From contig NZ_CP166245.1 of NCBI RefSeq assembly GCF_033597815.2, positions 2,604,001 to 2,668,000 of the forward strand: 64,000 nucleotides of DNA. Reading direction: 5' to 3'. Numbering within the stretch: the first letter of the stretch is position 1; every line of letters begins with the position of its first letter. The notes under the pieces were generated by a model that made no database searches, was not told where the DNA came from, and saw only the letters and a program-made list of their open reading frames with translations. Shown piece after piece: positions 47,200 to 56,286 of the stretch. Origin of the DNA: Staphylococcus sp. KG4-3 (GTDB lineage: Bacteria; Bacillota; Bacilli; Staphylococcales; Staphylococcaceae). Position numbers and translations under genes: made by a program.

Positions 47200-48330
47200 T
47201 TGAAAATTATCTTAGCGCCTGATTCATTCAAGGGTAGTATGACGGCTACTGAAATCACATCCTATATGTCTCAAAGTATTTTAGAAACTTACCCTCATGC
47301 CGAGGTTCATGCTTTACCTGTTGGTGACGGTGGCGAAGGAACCATGGAGGCACTAGTAAATGCAACCAACGGCAAATTTGAAACTGTTTCTGTTACTGGA
47401 CCATTAGGTAATCAAGTTACTGCTCAATACGGCGTGTTAGATGATAATAAAACTTGTGTCATCGAAATGGCAGAAGCATCAGGATTGAAGCATGTACCAG
47501 AAGCAAAACTAAACCCAATGATTACAACAACTTACGGCACTGGAGAGTTAATACAAGATGCACTAAATAAAGGTTATAAAAAATTCATTCTAGCAATAGG
47601 TGGTTCAGCAACAAATGATGCCGGCGCTGGTATGTTACAGGCATTAGGTGCAAGATTAGTTAATAAAGACCTTAATGATATACCTTTTGGCGGTGCTGCA
47701 CTAAAACATATCCATCACATTGACTTAAAAAACTTCGACGGTCGAATTCAACATTGCAACTTTGTAATTGCAACAGACGTTCAAAATCCATTAATTGGAC
47801 AAGATGGCGCATCACATGTCTTTGGAAAACAAAAAGGAGCATCATCTTCAGAAATAACATTACTAGAGCAAAACCTTACAAATTGGGCAAACATTGTCGA
47901 ATCCACACAACATATACGTCTACATGAATTAGCAGGTGCCGGGGCTGCTGGTGGACTAGGAGGTGCTTTTAAAGCATTTTTCCCTAGTAAATTTGATGAT
48001 GGTATTAAAGTCGTTATAAATCTTATACATCTCGAAAATTATTTACAGGATGCAGATTTAGTAATTACTGGCGAAGGTAAAATTGATTTCCAAACTTTTT
48101 ATGGTAAAACGCCAATTGGTATTGCCAAATGCGCCCAAAAGTTCAATGTACCTGTCATCTTTATTGGAGGGACTGTCGATGTAGATGTTGATATGTTTAA
48201 AGATGTTGGTGTAGTAAGTGCTTTTAGTTTAACCGATGGACCTATGTCACTTGCACATACGATTGCTAATTCGGAAAAATTAATAAAAAAAGCAACTAAG
48301 AATATCGTAAAAACATTTTTCCATAATTAA
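47200..48330 (+). CDS. glxK: Glycerate kinase
   Basis: A 376-residue GarK-type glycerate kinase that phosphorylates D-glycerate and feeds lower glycolysis. Motifs are ILAPDSFKGSMTATE at the N-terminus, LPVGDGGEGTMEAL, AIGGSATNDAGAGMLQALG and the C-terminal VITGEGKIDFQT. The start is TTG 47200 behind AAGGAGG. It is the first gene of a six-gene unit with the KdgT-like permease and the Lar enzymes, divergent from the CdaR-type regulator. Confidence 0.93.
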   Translation: MKIILAPDSFKGSMTATEITSYMSQSILETYPHAEVHALPVGDGGEGTMEALVNATNGKFETVSVTGPLGNQVTAQYGVLDDNKTCVIEMAEASGLKHVPEAKLNPMITTTYGTGELIQDALNKGYKKFILAIGGSATNDAGAGMLQALGARLVNKDLNDIPFGGAALKHIHHIDLKNFDGRIQHCNFVIATDVQNPLIGQDGASHVFGKQKGASSSEITLLEQNLTNWANIVESTQHIRLHELAGAGAAGGLGGAFKAFFPSKFDDGIKVVINLIHLENYLQDADLVITGEGKIDFQTFYGKTPIGIAKCAQKFNVPVIFIGGTVDVDVDMFKDVGVVSAFSLTDGPMSLAHTIANSEKLIKKATKNIVKTFFHN

Positions 48331-48355
48331 TAACATATTCAAGGGGATGTTAGTT

Positions 48356-49519
48356 ATGAGAATCAAAGATACGATTGAAAAAATACCAGGGGGATTGATG
48401 GTTGTGCCCTTACTTTTGGGTGCTGCAATTAATACGATTGATCAACTACATTTAAGTTTTATAATGAATATATTAAAACGACTCGGTGCACCAAAGACTG
48501 AGCAAGGGCATTATGAAATGCTCCAAATTGGCGGGTTCTCACAGGAACTATTTAAAGATAGTGCATTAGTATTAATTGCACTTTTCATATTTTGTGTTGG
48601 AAGCCAAATGAATTTGAAAATCGGTGGAAAGGCTTTAAAGAAAGGAGTTTTATTAACATCTACTAAATATTTTTCAGGGTTAGCAGTTGGTTTACTACTC
48701 GGAGCTATTTTTGACCCGTGGACAGGATTATTTGGCTTATCTACAATTGCTATTATTGCTGCAATGACAAATAGTAATAGTGGTATGTATGCTGCATTAA
48801 CAAGCGCCTATGGAAATCGTTCAGATATCGGTGGACTATCTATATTAGCAATTAATGATGGACCTTTACTCACCCTAATTTCATTAGGTTTTATTGGCAC
48901 TACTTTTCCAGTCATATCCTTCATATCAGTACTTCTTCCGTTAGGTATTGGCATGCTATTAGGTAACTTAGATCCTAAAATTTCAGAATTTCTACGTCCA
49001 GGAGAAACAATACTAATTCCGTTCTTCGCTTTCTCATTAGGTGCTGGTATGAATTTAGCTGAATTCTTTAATTTCTCTGTATTATCAGGTGGGCTAACTT
49101 TAGCTTTACTAACATTTATATGTACCGCTATTACTGGTATAGCTACATTTAAATTATTTAAAGAAAAAAGTGTTATCGCTCCTATTTCTGAAGCTTCCAC
49201 TGCTGGGAATGCTGTATCTACTCCAGCTGCAGTAGTTGCGGCTGCTTCTACCGCCCTAGCAAACGGTAATTTAACTCAAAGTGAGTATGCAATGATAGAA
49301 AAAATAGCGCCTGTGGCAACGGCGCAAATATCAATATCTGCTATTACTACAGCTATTTTATGTCCAATAGCAGTTATAATGGTTGATAAATACCAGAAAA
49401 ACAAGGGTATATATGGAAGAAAAGAATATTTTAAACGCACAAACGAACCATTTTTCAAACTAAAACAAATAAATAAACTACGCTTTTATGAAAGCGTTTT
49501 AAATAAAAAGGAGGAGTAA
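48356..49519 (+). CDS. 2-keto-3-deoxygluconate permease family transporter
   Basis: A 387-residue membrane protein with about ten helices. IPGGLMVVPLLLGAAINTI at the N-terminus, MTNSNSGMYAALTSAYG, and the C-terminal SEASTAGNAVSTPAAVVAA are KdgT-family signatures. The founding member imports 2-keto-3-deoxygluconate with protons. In this operon a hydroxyacid such as glycerate or another sugar acid is more plausible (inference). ATG 48356 is chosen because ATG 48347 is adjacent to the AAGGGG site. A perfect ACGCTTT/AAAGCGT hairpin lies near its 3' end. Confidence 0.85.
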   Translation: MRIKDTIEKIPGGLMVVPLLLGAAINTIDQLHLSFIMNILKRLGAPKTEQGHYEMLQIGGFSQELFKDSALVLIALFIFCVGSQMNLKIGGKALKKGVLLTSTKYFSGLAVGLLLGAIFDPWTGLFGLSTIAIIAAMTNSNSGMYAALTSAYGNRSDIGGLSILAINDGPLLTLISLGFIGTTFPVISFISVLLPLGIGMLLGNLDPKISEFLRPGETILIPFFAFSLGAGMNLAEFFNFSVLSGGLTLALLTFICTAITGIATFKLFKEKSVIAPISEASTAGNAVSTPAAVVAAASTALANGNLTQSEYAMIEKIAPVATAQISISAITTAILCPIAVIMVDKYQKNKGIYGRKEYFKRTNEPFFKLKQINKLRFYESVLNKKEE

Positions 49520-49522
49520 TTT

Positions 49523-50785
49523 TTGAAAACTACTATTCTATATGGTAAATCCAATGTTGAAATTGATTTACCTAATCACAGTGTCTTAATTGAGCCTCAA
49601 GACCTAACTGCACTTGAAGATGATATCGGTGCAATTCAAAACGCTTTACGTCACCCTATTGGTACTAAACCTTTGAGTGAAATGGTTCAAGCCAATCAAA
49701 CTGTAGCTATTGTGATTAGTGATATAACAAGACCAACGCCTAACCATATATTGGTTCCTTTACTTATAAAAACATTGTCCCACGTACCATTGGAGAATTT
49801 TGTAATTATTAATGGTACTGGCACACATCGTGACCAAACTCACGAAGAGCTTGTCCAAATGTTAGGTGAAGACATCGTTAATGACATCAAAATTGTTCAT
49901 AATCATTGTAATGATAAAGCAACCTTGAGCAAAGTTGGACATAGTAAATATGGGTGTGATGTATACCTGAATAAATCATATGTTGAAGCTGATTTCAAAA
50001 TTGTTACAGGCTTTATTGAACCACATTTCTTTGCTGGGTTTTCCGGTGGTCCTAAAGGAATCATGCCAGGAATTGCAGGTATCGAAACTATTATGACCTT
50101 CCATAATGCAAAAATGATTGGTGATATTCGCTCAACTTGGGGTAATATGACAGATAATCCTGTTCAAGATATGACTCGAGAAATTAATGCCATGTGTAAG
50201 CCAGACTTTATGCTTAATGTAACATTAAACAAAGAGAAAGCCATTACTGAAGTTTTTGCTGGAGAATTATATGAAGCACATGATAAAGGGTGTGCTTACG
50301 CTAAGAAACATGCCATGTTCAAATGTGATAAACCTTTTGATGTTGTAATAGCTTCTAACTCTGGATATCCTTTAGACCAAAACTTATATCAAACCGTTAA
50401 AGGCATGAGTGCCGCACACAAAGTTGTCAAAGAAGGTGGCAGTATTATCATGTTATCAGAGTGTAGTGACGGATATCCAAATCACGGTAACTATGCTGAA
50501 ATTCTTAAAATGGCTGATACCCCACAAGCACTCGTCAACATGATTAACGACCCTGACTTTGCTATGTTAGATCAATGGCAAGTTCAAAAACAAGCTGTTA
50601 TCCAAACATTTGCTGACGTTTATTTATATTCGAAACTCACTGACCAGCAGACTAAAGACGTTATGCTACATCCAGTTACTGAAATTAACGACACACTAAA
50701 AATGCTTGAAGACAAATATGGAAAAGATATGACGATTGGCGTTATGCCGTTAGGACCACTAACGATTCCATACGTTGAATCATAA
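49523..50785 (+). CDS. larA: LarA-family nickel-pincer hydroxyacid racemase/epimerase
   Basis: A 420-residue enzyme. Residues matching the catalytic set of Lactiplantibacillus LarA are present with a constant offset: D67 and R70 (SDITRP), H102 (GTGTHRD), H168 (GFIEPH), K178 (GGPKGIMPG, the lysine that binds the pincer cofactor), H194 (FHNAK, nickel ligand), Q290 and K293 (LYQTVKG) and W352. LarA uses a nickel-pincer nucleotide for proton/hydride transfer on alpha-hydroxyacids. Homologues include lactate and malate racemases and epimerases of larger sugar acids. The link to glycerate kinase argues against lactate here. Start is TTG 49523 behind AAGGAGGAG. Confidence 0.9.
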   Translation: MKTTILYGKSNVEIDLPNHSVLIEPQDLTALEDDIGAIQNALRHPIGTKPLSEMVQANQTVAIVISDITRPTPNHILVPLLIKTLSHVPLENFVIINGTGTHRDQTHEELVQMLGEDIVNDIKIVHNHCNDKATLSKVGHSKYGCDVYLNKSYVEADFKIVTGFIEPHFFAGFSGGPKGIMPGIAGIETIMTFHNAKMIGDIRSTWGNMTDNPVQDMTREINAMCKPDFMLNVTLNKEKAITEVFAGELYEAHDKGCAYAKKHAMFKCDKPFDVVIASNSGYPLDQNLYQTVKGMSAAHKVVKEGGSIIMLSECSDGYPNHGNYAEILKMADTPQALVNMINDPDFAMLDQWQVQKQAVIQTFADVYLYSKLTDQQTKDVMLHPVTEINDTLKMLEDKYGKDMTIGVMPLGPLTIPYVES

Positions 50786-50801
50786 ATTAGGAGGAATAAT
50801 A

Positions 50802-51626
50802 ATGTTAACTGAAACTTTAAATAAAGAACAAAAATTAGAAAATATTCTTAAAGATATGAACAAAGTAGTTATTGCTTTTTCTGGTGGTGTAGATAGCAGT
50901 CTGGTCTTAAAGAAAGCCATTGATGTATTAGGTAATGCAAATGTTAAAGCAGTTATAGTCAAATCGGAATTATTTAGACATGAAGAATTCAATCAAGCTA
51001 TTCAATTAGCAAATCAACTTAACGCGCCAATAATAGAGGCTGAGATTGAAGAACTGAAAGACCCTCATATTATTGAAAATACACCTGATAGTTGGTATTA
51101 CAGCAAGCGTTTATTATACTCAAAATTAGAAGAATTAAGAAAGAAATATAGCTTTAATTATGTGCTTGATGGCATGATCATGGACGACTTAGATGATTTC
51201 AGACCAGGCTTAAAAGCAAGAACAGAATTTAATGTAAGAAGTATATTGCAAGAAGCTAATTTATACAAATCCGAGATAAGAGAAATTAGTAAGGCTAATG
51301 GTTTACCAGTTTGGAATAAACCAGCATTATGTAGTCTTGCCTCACGTATTCCTTATGGAGAAACATTGAATTTTGCAAAAGTAAATAAAGTCAATGAAGC
51401 GGAAAAATATATTTTAAGTTTAGATATTAATAATGTTAGAGTACGTTATCACCATAATATTGCTAGAGTAGAAGTTAACGATATCGACATTCCAACCGTA
51501 GTAAAGTATCGAAAACAAATAACACTACGCCTTAAAGAACTAGGCTTTGACTATGTAACGATTGATTTAGAAGGCTACCGTACAGGAAGTATGAACGAAG
51601 TCATCAATCCATTAGATGCATATTAA
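50802..51626 (+). CDS. larE: ATP-dependent sacrificial sulfur transferase LarE
   Basis: A 274-residue PP-loop ATPase (IAFSGGVDSSLVLKKA near residue 25) that donates sulfur to the nickel-pincer precursor. The sacrificial cysteine is retained at about residue 177 in KPALCSLASRIPYG, so this is the one-shot Cys-type enzyme, not the iron-sulfur-cluster variant. ATG 50802 follows AGGAGGAA; the longer upstream frame overlaps the end of larA. It is the second Lar gene of the operon. Confidence 0.92.
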   Translation: MLTETLNKEQKLENILKDMNKVVIAFSGGVDSSLVLKKAIDVLGNANVKAVIVKSELFRHEEFNQAIQLANQLNAPIIEAEIEELKDPHIIENTPDSWYYSKRLLYSKLEELRKKYSFNYVLDGMIMDDLDDFRPGLKARTEFNVRSILQEANLYKSEIREISKANGLPVWNKPALCSLASRIPYGETLNFAKVNKVNEAEKYILSLDINNVRVRYHHNIARVEVNDIDIPTVVKYRKQITLRLKELGFDYVTIDLEGYRTGSMNEVINPLDAY

Positions 51627-51647
51627 ATTTATAAAGGTGGCATAACT

Positions 51648-52406
51648 ATGACTGACAAGCAAGATTCCCTAGACTCATTGCTTCAAGCTGTTCAATCGAA
51701 TCAACTTTCTGTTTCAGAAGCCAAGACTCAATTAAGTCATTATGACGAATTAGGTTTTGCTAAAATTGATTTGCATAGGAGACAACGTCAAGGCTTTCCA
51801 GAAGTTATTTTTGGTGAAGGAAAAACAACTTCTCAAATCATAGATATCATTAACACAATACTTGCACACGATGAGATTGTTCTAGTTACAAGGGTCAACC
51901 ATGACAAAGCACAAGATATTATCGCTAAGTATAATCATCTTGAATATCACGAAGCAGCTCGTATTATTTGTACCCCTATAAGCAGTATTTCAAAATCTAA
52001 TTATTACACATCTGTGATTTGTGCCGGAACTTCTGATTTACCAGTTGCAGAAGAAGCTGCCATTACTGCTGAAGTAATGGGCATACATGTAAAACGTTTT
52101 TATGACGTAGGTGTGTCTGGCATCCATCGTTTATTTTCACATATAGAAGCAATTAGACAAAGTAAGGTTTCAATCGTTGTTGCCGGTATGGAAGGTGCCC
52201 TTTCAAGTGTAGTATCAGGCTTAGTAGATCATCCAGTCTACTCTGTTCCTACTAGTATAGGTTATGGTGCGAATTTAGAAGGCGTAACAACACTATTATC
52301 AATGGTTAATTCCTGTGCACCAGGAACAAGCGTCCTCAATATAGATAATGGCTTTGGCGGGGGCTATAACGCCGCGATGATTATAAAAATGATTGAAGCT
52401 CATTAG
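51648..52406 (+). CDS. larB: Nickel-pincer cofactor biosynthesis protein LarB
   Basis: A 252-residue protein that carboxylates and hydrolyses nicotinic acid adenine dinucleotide. The N-terminal part carries LGFAKIDLHRRQRQGFPEVI, and the C-terminal PurE-like domain holds ICAGTSDLPVAEEAA and AGMEGALSSVVSGLV. The conserved cysteine lies at about residue 223 (MVNSCAPG), near the position known to bind substrate in LarB. A ribosome site AAAGGTGG precedes ATG 51648. Confidence 0.92.
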   Translation: MTDKQDSLDSLLQAVQSNQLSVSEAKTQLSHYDELGFAKIDLHRRQRQGFPEVIFGEGKTTSQIIDIINTILAHDEIVLVTRVNHDKAQDIIAKYNHLEYHEAARIICTPISSISKSNYYTSVICAGTSDLPVAEEAAITAEVMGIHVKRFYDVGVSGIHRLFSHIEAIRQSKVSIVVAGMEGALSSVVSGLVDHPVYSVPTSIGYGANLEGVTTLLSMVNSCAPGTSVLNIDNGFGGGYNAAMIIKMIEAH

Positions 52407-52423
52407 AAATGGAGTGAAACAAT

Positions 52424-53605
52424 ATGCCTAATGCAATTTATTTAGATTGTCATGCAGGTATTGCAGGCGATATGTTGCTATCTGCACTTGTTGACTTAGG
52501 TGCAGATATAAATTATATTGAAAAGCATTTAAACGACTTACCCTTAAACAAATTTAAGTTAAACTTTTCTTCACAAAATAAACAAGGTATCCAAGCAACA
52601 TCACTATCAATCGATTTTGAACCAGCACATCACCATAGAAAAGCTCAGGATATTTTCTTAATGATAAATGAAAGCACCCTGCCTGATAGAGTAAAAGAAC
52701 GAAGTATTCACGTATTTGAAGTTATTGCACATGCAGAAGCAAAAATTCATGGCATGTCAGTTGAGAACGTACATTTTCATGAAGTAGGTGCGATGGATTC
52801 AATCATTGATATTATCGGGAGTTGTTTAGCATTAGAAAACTTAGACATTGATACTATACTCTCTTCACCAATTCCTACGGGACATGGAAAAATCAATATC
52901 GCACATGGCATTTACCCTGTTCCTGCACCTGCAACTGCTGAAATACTCAAAGGTATTCCGCTTGCTACTTTTGATGTAGCAAGTGAATTAACGACCCCTA
53001 CAGGAGCGGGTTTTATTAAAGCATTAGTATCAGAAATCGGCCCGCTACCAAGTGTCACAATATCGAATATTGGTTATGGTTGTGGTTCAAAAGATTTTGA
53101 TTTTCCAAATATACTACGTGCAATTCAATTTTCTAAAAAAGAAGCGACTCCTTCTCAAGTTCAAGTATTAGAATGCCAACTTGATGACATGACACCAGAA
53201 ATGCTTGGATTTTTTATGGAACAAGTAATAGACGACGGTGCTTTGGACGCTTATTACACGCCTATCACAATGAAAAAAAGTCGTCCAGCTACACAACTAA
53301 CAGTTATTTGTAGCCTGTCCCAAGCACAGTATTTCGAAAACTATATTCTCAAATATACGACATCGCTAGGTGTACGTAGCTTTACAGTAAACCGAAAAAT
53401 CTTACATCGTCAATTTCAAACCGTGCACACAGATTACGGAGCAATATTAGTGAAATTAGGTATGTTTGGTGACAAAGTTATAAAAGCCAAACCTGAATTT
53501 GAAGATGTTCGTAATGCTGCGATTCAATCAGGAACGCCTTTTGCTACGGTTTATAACGATATTCAAACAACTGTACAAAAACACATTAATATTGAAAATG
53601 ATTAA
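52424..53605 (+). CDS. larC: Nickel insertion enzyme LarC
   Basis: A 393-residue CTP-dependent cyclometallase inserting nickel into the pincer cofactor. The N-terminal motif YLDCHAGIAGDMLLSALVDLG and the HFHEVGAMDSIIDI motif are diagnostic, with LTTPTGAG and a C-terminal LarC2 region from about residue 240 (DDMTPEMLGFFME). In Lactiplantibacillus the gene is split by a programmed frameshift; here it is one uninterrupted frame. It is the last gene of the operon, followed by a terminator. Confidence 0.92.
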   Translation: MPNAIYLDCHAGIAGDMLLSALVDLGADINYIEKHLNDLPLNKFKLNFSSQNKQGIQATSLSIDFEPAHHHRKAQDIFLMINESTLPDRVKERSIHVFEVIAHAEAKIHGMSVENVHFHEVGAMDSIIDIIGSCLALENLDIDTILSSPIPTGHGKINIAHGIYPVPAPATAEILKGIPLATFDVASELTTPTGAGFIKALVSEIGPLPSVTISNIGYGCGSKDFDFPNILRAIQFSKKEATPSQVQVLECQLDDMTPEMLGFFMEQVIDDGALDAYYTPITMKKSRPATQLTVICSLSQAQYFENYILKYTTSLGVRSFTVNRKILHRQFQTVHTDYGAILVKLGMFGDKVIKAKPEFEDVRNAAIQSGTPFATVYNDIQTTVQKHINIEND

Positions 53606-53729
53606 TCCAACGGTAGCATAAACAAAACTTAATTTCAGCTTCATCATATTAGAATTATGAAGCATAATAGATATCATAATTGTTATACATTTCTTTAGTC
53701 TGAATTATATATCTAATCAAAAGTAAGAC

Positions 53730-53765
53730 GCACCTCAATTCATTAGTCGAATTGAGGTGCGTTAT
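53730..53765. terminator. Terminator between larC and the Gfo/Idh/MocA gene
   Basis: GCACCTCAATTC and GAATTGAGGTGC are perfect 12-base arms with a 7-base loop, followed by GTTATTTT. Confidence 0.9.
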
Positions 53766-53817
53766 TTTAACTTAATTGTGCTATTTTAGATTCTCTTAAG
53801 TACTAATCTAAGTTCAA

Positions 53818-54813
53818 TCACTTATTATTAACAGAAGGTCCTAATTCAATATGTGCACTATCTAGTGCAAGTTCTAATACTTCACTTACTTGAATACTGT
53901 GTTCTAATTTTTGCCTTGCTATGTCAAAGTTTTTCTCTTTAATAATTTCTGCAATTTTCACAAATTCTTCGTACATACGGTGTTCATGCTGATTAACTTG
54001 ATACGATTGCGTTCCACCATCATTATATTTTAGTTCCAAGGCTTTTAATTCATTTGTGGGACCTTTAATATTTATTGTTGCTTTTTCGCCTTGAATATAA
54101 GATTGATTATCTGAACTAGAATCTTTCGCACCTATACATACAACTTTTATACCGTCATAATCTAATTGTAAAATGCCTGACGTATCAATATTATTTTCTA
54201 TATTTGCAAAGTAAGCTACGCCATTAGGTTTACCAAATAATGCAATTGCCAAATGGATATTGTAAACATTGATATCCATTAAAGCACCGCCACCTTTAGC
54301 TGGGTCAAATGCAGGTTGAATAATACCTTTTTTAAAATCATCATACCTTGATGAATATTGCGAATAATTAAATTGTGCAATCTTACCATCTCCTATTTCA
54401 AGTAAAGATTGTTTTAATACATCGAAATTACTCAAATATAGGTTAGTAATGGCTTCTATAATAATAACTTGATGAGCTTCAGCTAGAGTCCTTAATTCTA
54501 ATAATTCTGCTTTTGTTAACGTAAATGGTTTTTCGCATATAACATGTTTACGTTGTTTAATTGCCTTACGCGCATAATCAAAATGTAAATGATTCGGTAC
54601 GGCTAGATAGATAGTATCGATTGTCTCATCTGCTAAAAATGCATCATAATTATCAAAAATACGCTTAATATTAAATTGCTTTTGTAAATTCTCTACATTT
54701 TCTGGATTTCTCCCTGAAGAAACAAGGCTCTGAAAAGTATACGCTGGTATTTGCTCCATGACAGGTAGTGCTTCTTTAACAATCTTGCCCGCCCCGACAA
54801 TTCCAAGATTCAT
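53818..54813 (-). CDS. Gfo/Idh/MocA family oxidoreductase
   Basis: A 331-residue NAD(P)-dependent dehydrogenase. The N-terminal Rossmann loop is IVGAGKIVKEAL, IYLAVPNHLHFDYA follows, and the family motif CEKPFTLTKAEL is near residue 95. The C-terminal alpha/beta domain binds the substrate, usually a sugar, inositol or dihydrodiol. The exact substrate is unknown. AAAGGGGAATG precedes ATG 54813. It is monocistronic and convergent with the lar operon. Confidence 0.85.
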   Translation of the reverse strand: MNLGIVGAGKIVKEALPVMEQIPAYTFQSLVSSGRNPENVENLQKQFNIKRIFDNYDAFLADETIDTIYLAVPNHLHFDYARKAIKQRKHVICEKPFTLTKAELLELRTLAEAHQVIIIEAITNLYLSNFDVLKQSLLEIGDGKIAQFNYSQYSSRYDDFKKGIIQPAFDPAKGGGALMDINVYNIHLAIALFGKPNGVAYFANIENNIDTSGILQLDYDGIKVVCIGAKDSSSDNQSYIQGEKATINIKGPTNELKALELKYNDGGTQSYQVNQHEHRMYEEFVKIAEIIKEKNFDIARQKLEHSIQVSEVLELALDSAHIELGPSVNNK

Positions 54814-54934
54814 AAGTCATTCCCCTTTGTTGATTATTTGTATTCTCTATTTATTTTAATAATTAATTACATAAGTATAGTGTACTTTATAGATACATTT
54901 AATTCAAAATCAATAAAACAAAATCATGAGTTTT

Positions 54935-54959
54935 GTTTTTAAAATTAATTCGGTGGTAT
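54935..54959 (+). promoter_or_regulatory. Sigma-B-like promoter
   Basis: GTTTTT (54935-54940), 13 bp, then TGGTAT (54954-54959) resembles the sigma-B consensus GTTTAA-N13-GGGTAT. It precedes two small stress-type genes. Confidence 0.5.
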
Positions 54960-55020
54960 ACATTTAATATAAAGGTATAAAATCGCATTTGTATTTTTTA
55001 TGCATAAGGAGGGCTATAAG

Positions 55021-55419
55021 ATGTCCATATTTTATTTTATAATATTTCTGATAATAGTCGTGGCTTTCTTCCTACTCATCAAGAAACTATATAGGAATGA
55101 AGCTTCCGTGAATAAAAGAAAACGTAAACGTGAAAAAAGAGTTGAAAATTATATCAATGAAGCATTCAAAATAGAAAACTTACAAGCTATCAAAGAAACA
55201 CCACAACATATCACTTTAGTTTATCCTAAAGAAACATTGAACATTAAGCATAATAATGTCTCTCAAGTTCAAGATGAGAACGAAGAAAAGATAGATACTC
55301 ATTTTGAATTGCCTACCGACATCCAAAGAGAAGAAGTATATGATTATGCTCTTCAACACACACATTTTTATATTAATCATGAACGTTACGATAGACTTAA
55401 AGAGCAAAATAACAATTAA
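55021..55419 (+). CDS. Small single-pass membrane protein of unknown function
   Basis: A 132-residue protein. An N-terminal membrane helix (FYFIIFLIIVVAFFLLI) is followed by a basic stretch (NKRKRKREKRVENYI) and a charged cytosolic domain. No family recognised. The start ATG 55021 sits behind AAGGAGGG. It shares the orientation of the YflT-like gene 42 bp downstream and a sigma-B-like promoter, suggesting a general stress role (inference). Confidence 0.7.
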   Translation: MSIFYFIIFLIIVVAFFLLIKKLYRNEASVNKRKRKREKRVENYINEAFKIENLQAIKETPQHITLVYPKETLNIKHNNVSQVQDENEEKIDTHFELPTDIQREEVYDYALQHTHFYINHERYDRLKEQNNN

Positions 55420-55461
55420 GGAAAATAAATTAAGTTTGTTCTATACCAAGGGGGCTTATAA

Positions 55462-55794
55462 ATGACACCAATTATAAAAGTATATTCAAATGATGAAGAA
55501 ATCGAAGTAAATATTAATACACTAAAAGATCAAAAAATAAATGCAAAAGATGTCTTTGTATTATCTCACGATCCTGACCGCACTGAACGCATTGTAAATC
55601 ATACCGAAGTATCCGGTATTAATTACAACCGTTCTAACGTGGGCGATGAGGTTGCTAAGCAAGGAAGTCAACTGCGTGAAAAACTACAGGTGCTTGGCAT
55701 TTCCGAAGAAGATTCTCAAGAATATGAAGAACTCATGGACCAAGGAAAAGTTTTATTAATCGTTACTGATTCTCGCGCAAGAGATGTCTTATAA
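55462..55794 (+). CDS. YflT-domain general stress protein
   Basis: A 110-residue soluble protein matching the GSP17M/YflT family of heat-induced stress proteins: an N-terminal strand-helix unit (IKVYSNDEEIEVNINTLK), a conserved DVFVLSHDPDRTERI block, then an acidic helical end (SEEDSQEYEELMDQGKVLLIV). Family members are sigma-B regulated in Bacillus and Staphylococcus; molecular function is unknown. AAGGGGG precedes ATG 55462. Confidence 0.85.
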   Translation: MTPIIKVYSNDEEIEVNINTLKDQKINAKDVFVLSHDPDRTERIVNHTEVSGINYNRSNVGDEVAKQGSQLREKLQVLGISEEDSQEYEELMDQGKVLLIVTDSRARDVL

Positions 55795-55820
55795 CACTAA
55801 TAATATCGAAATAAAGAGAC

Positions 55821-55860
55821 AACAACCTTCCACCTAATTTAATATTTGTGGAAGGTCGTT
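55821..55860. terminator. Bidirectional terminator after the YflT gene
   Basis: AACAACCTTCCAC pairs with GTGGAAGGTCGTT (one mismatch), followed by TTATAT; it lies between convergent genes. Confidence 0.85.
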
Positions 55861-55888
55861 TTATATACTTTAACTCTTTTTATTAATA

Positions 55889-56089
55889 CTAAAGTTGATC
55901 AAAGTTATTTACTTGTACATCAGTTATTTTATCGATTTCTACTTGTTGTTCTTTCGGCTTTGTAACATACAAATATTGTGAATCATTATTGTCCTCTATT
56001 GCTTTAACTGTTATTCGCTCATGTTCAACAGTTTCTATAATAATCTCTGAGTTTTTAGATAAAGCTTCTTTAATATGATTTTTATCCAT
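55889..56089 (-). CDS. Small hypothetical protein
   Basis: A 66-residue soluble, acidic protein beginning MDKNHIKEALSKNSEIIIET. Alternating hydrophobic strands suggest a small beta-barrel or SH3-like fold. A very good AGGAGG site precedes ATG 56089, which supports a real gene. No family is recognised and nothing in the context assigns a function. Confidence 0.65.
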   Translation of the reverse strand: MDKNHIKEALSKNSEIIIETVEHERITVKAIEDNNDSQYLYVTKPKEQQVEIDKITDVQVNNFDQL

Positions 56090-56286
56090 TCGATGTCCTC
56101 CTTACCTCTCTATCAAGCATTTGTAATTGCTATACCCGACATTCACTTTTCAAAACGATATGGATATTGACCTACTTCAGACACACACTTATGAGTAGTT
56201 TAAAAACATTTTTGTAAAATAAACACGACTCAAAATTATATGTTTTATTCCAAGCTATGGTATACGTCTTACTTCTATATTTTTAA

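Noticed and set aside
48808..49200. 130-codon minus-strand frame opposite the KdgT-like gene
   Set aside because: Shadow frame created by the transmembrane codon pattern; no ribosome site.
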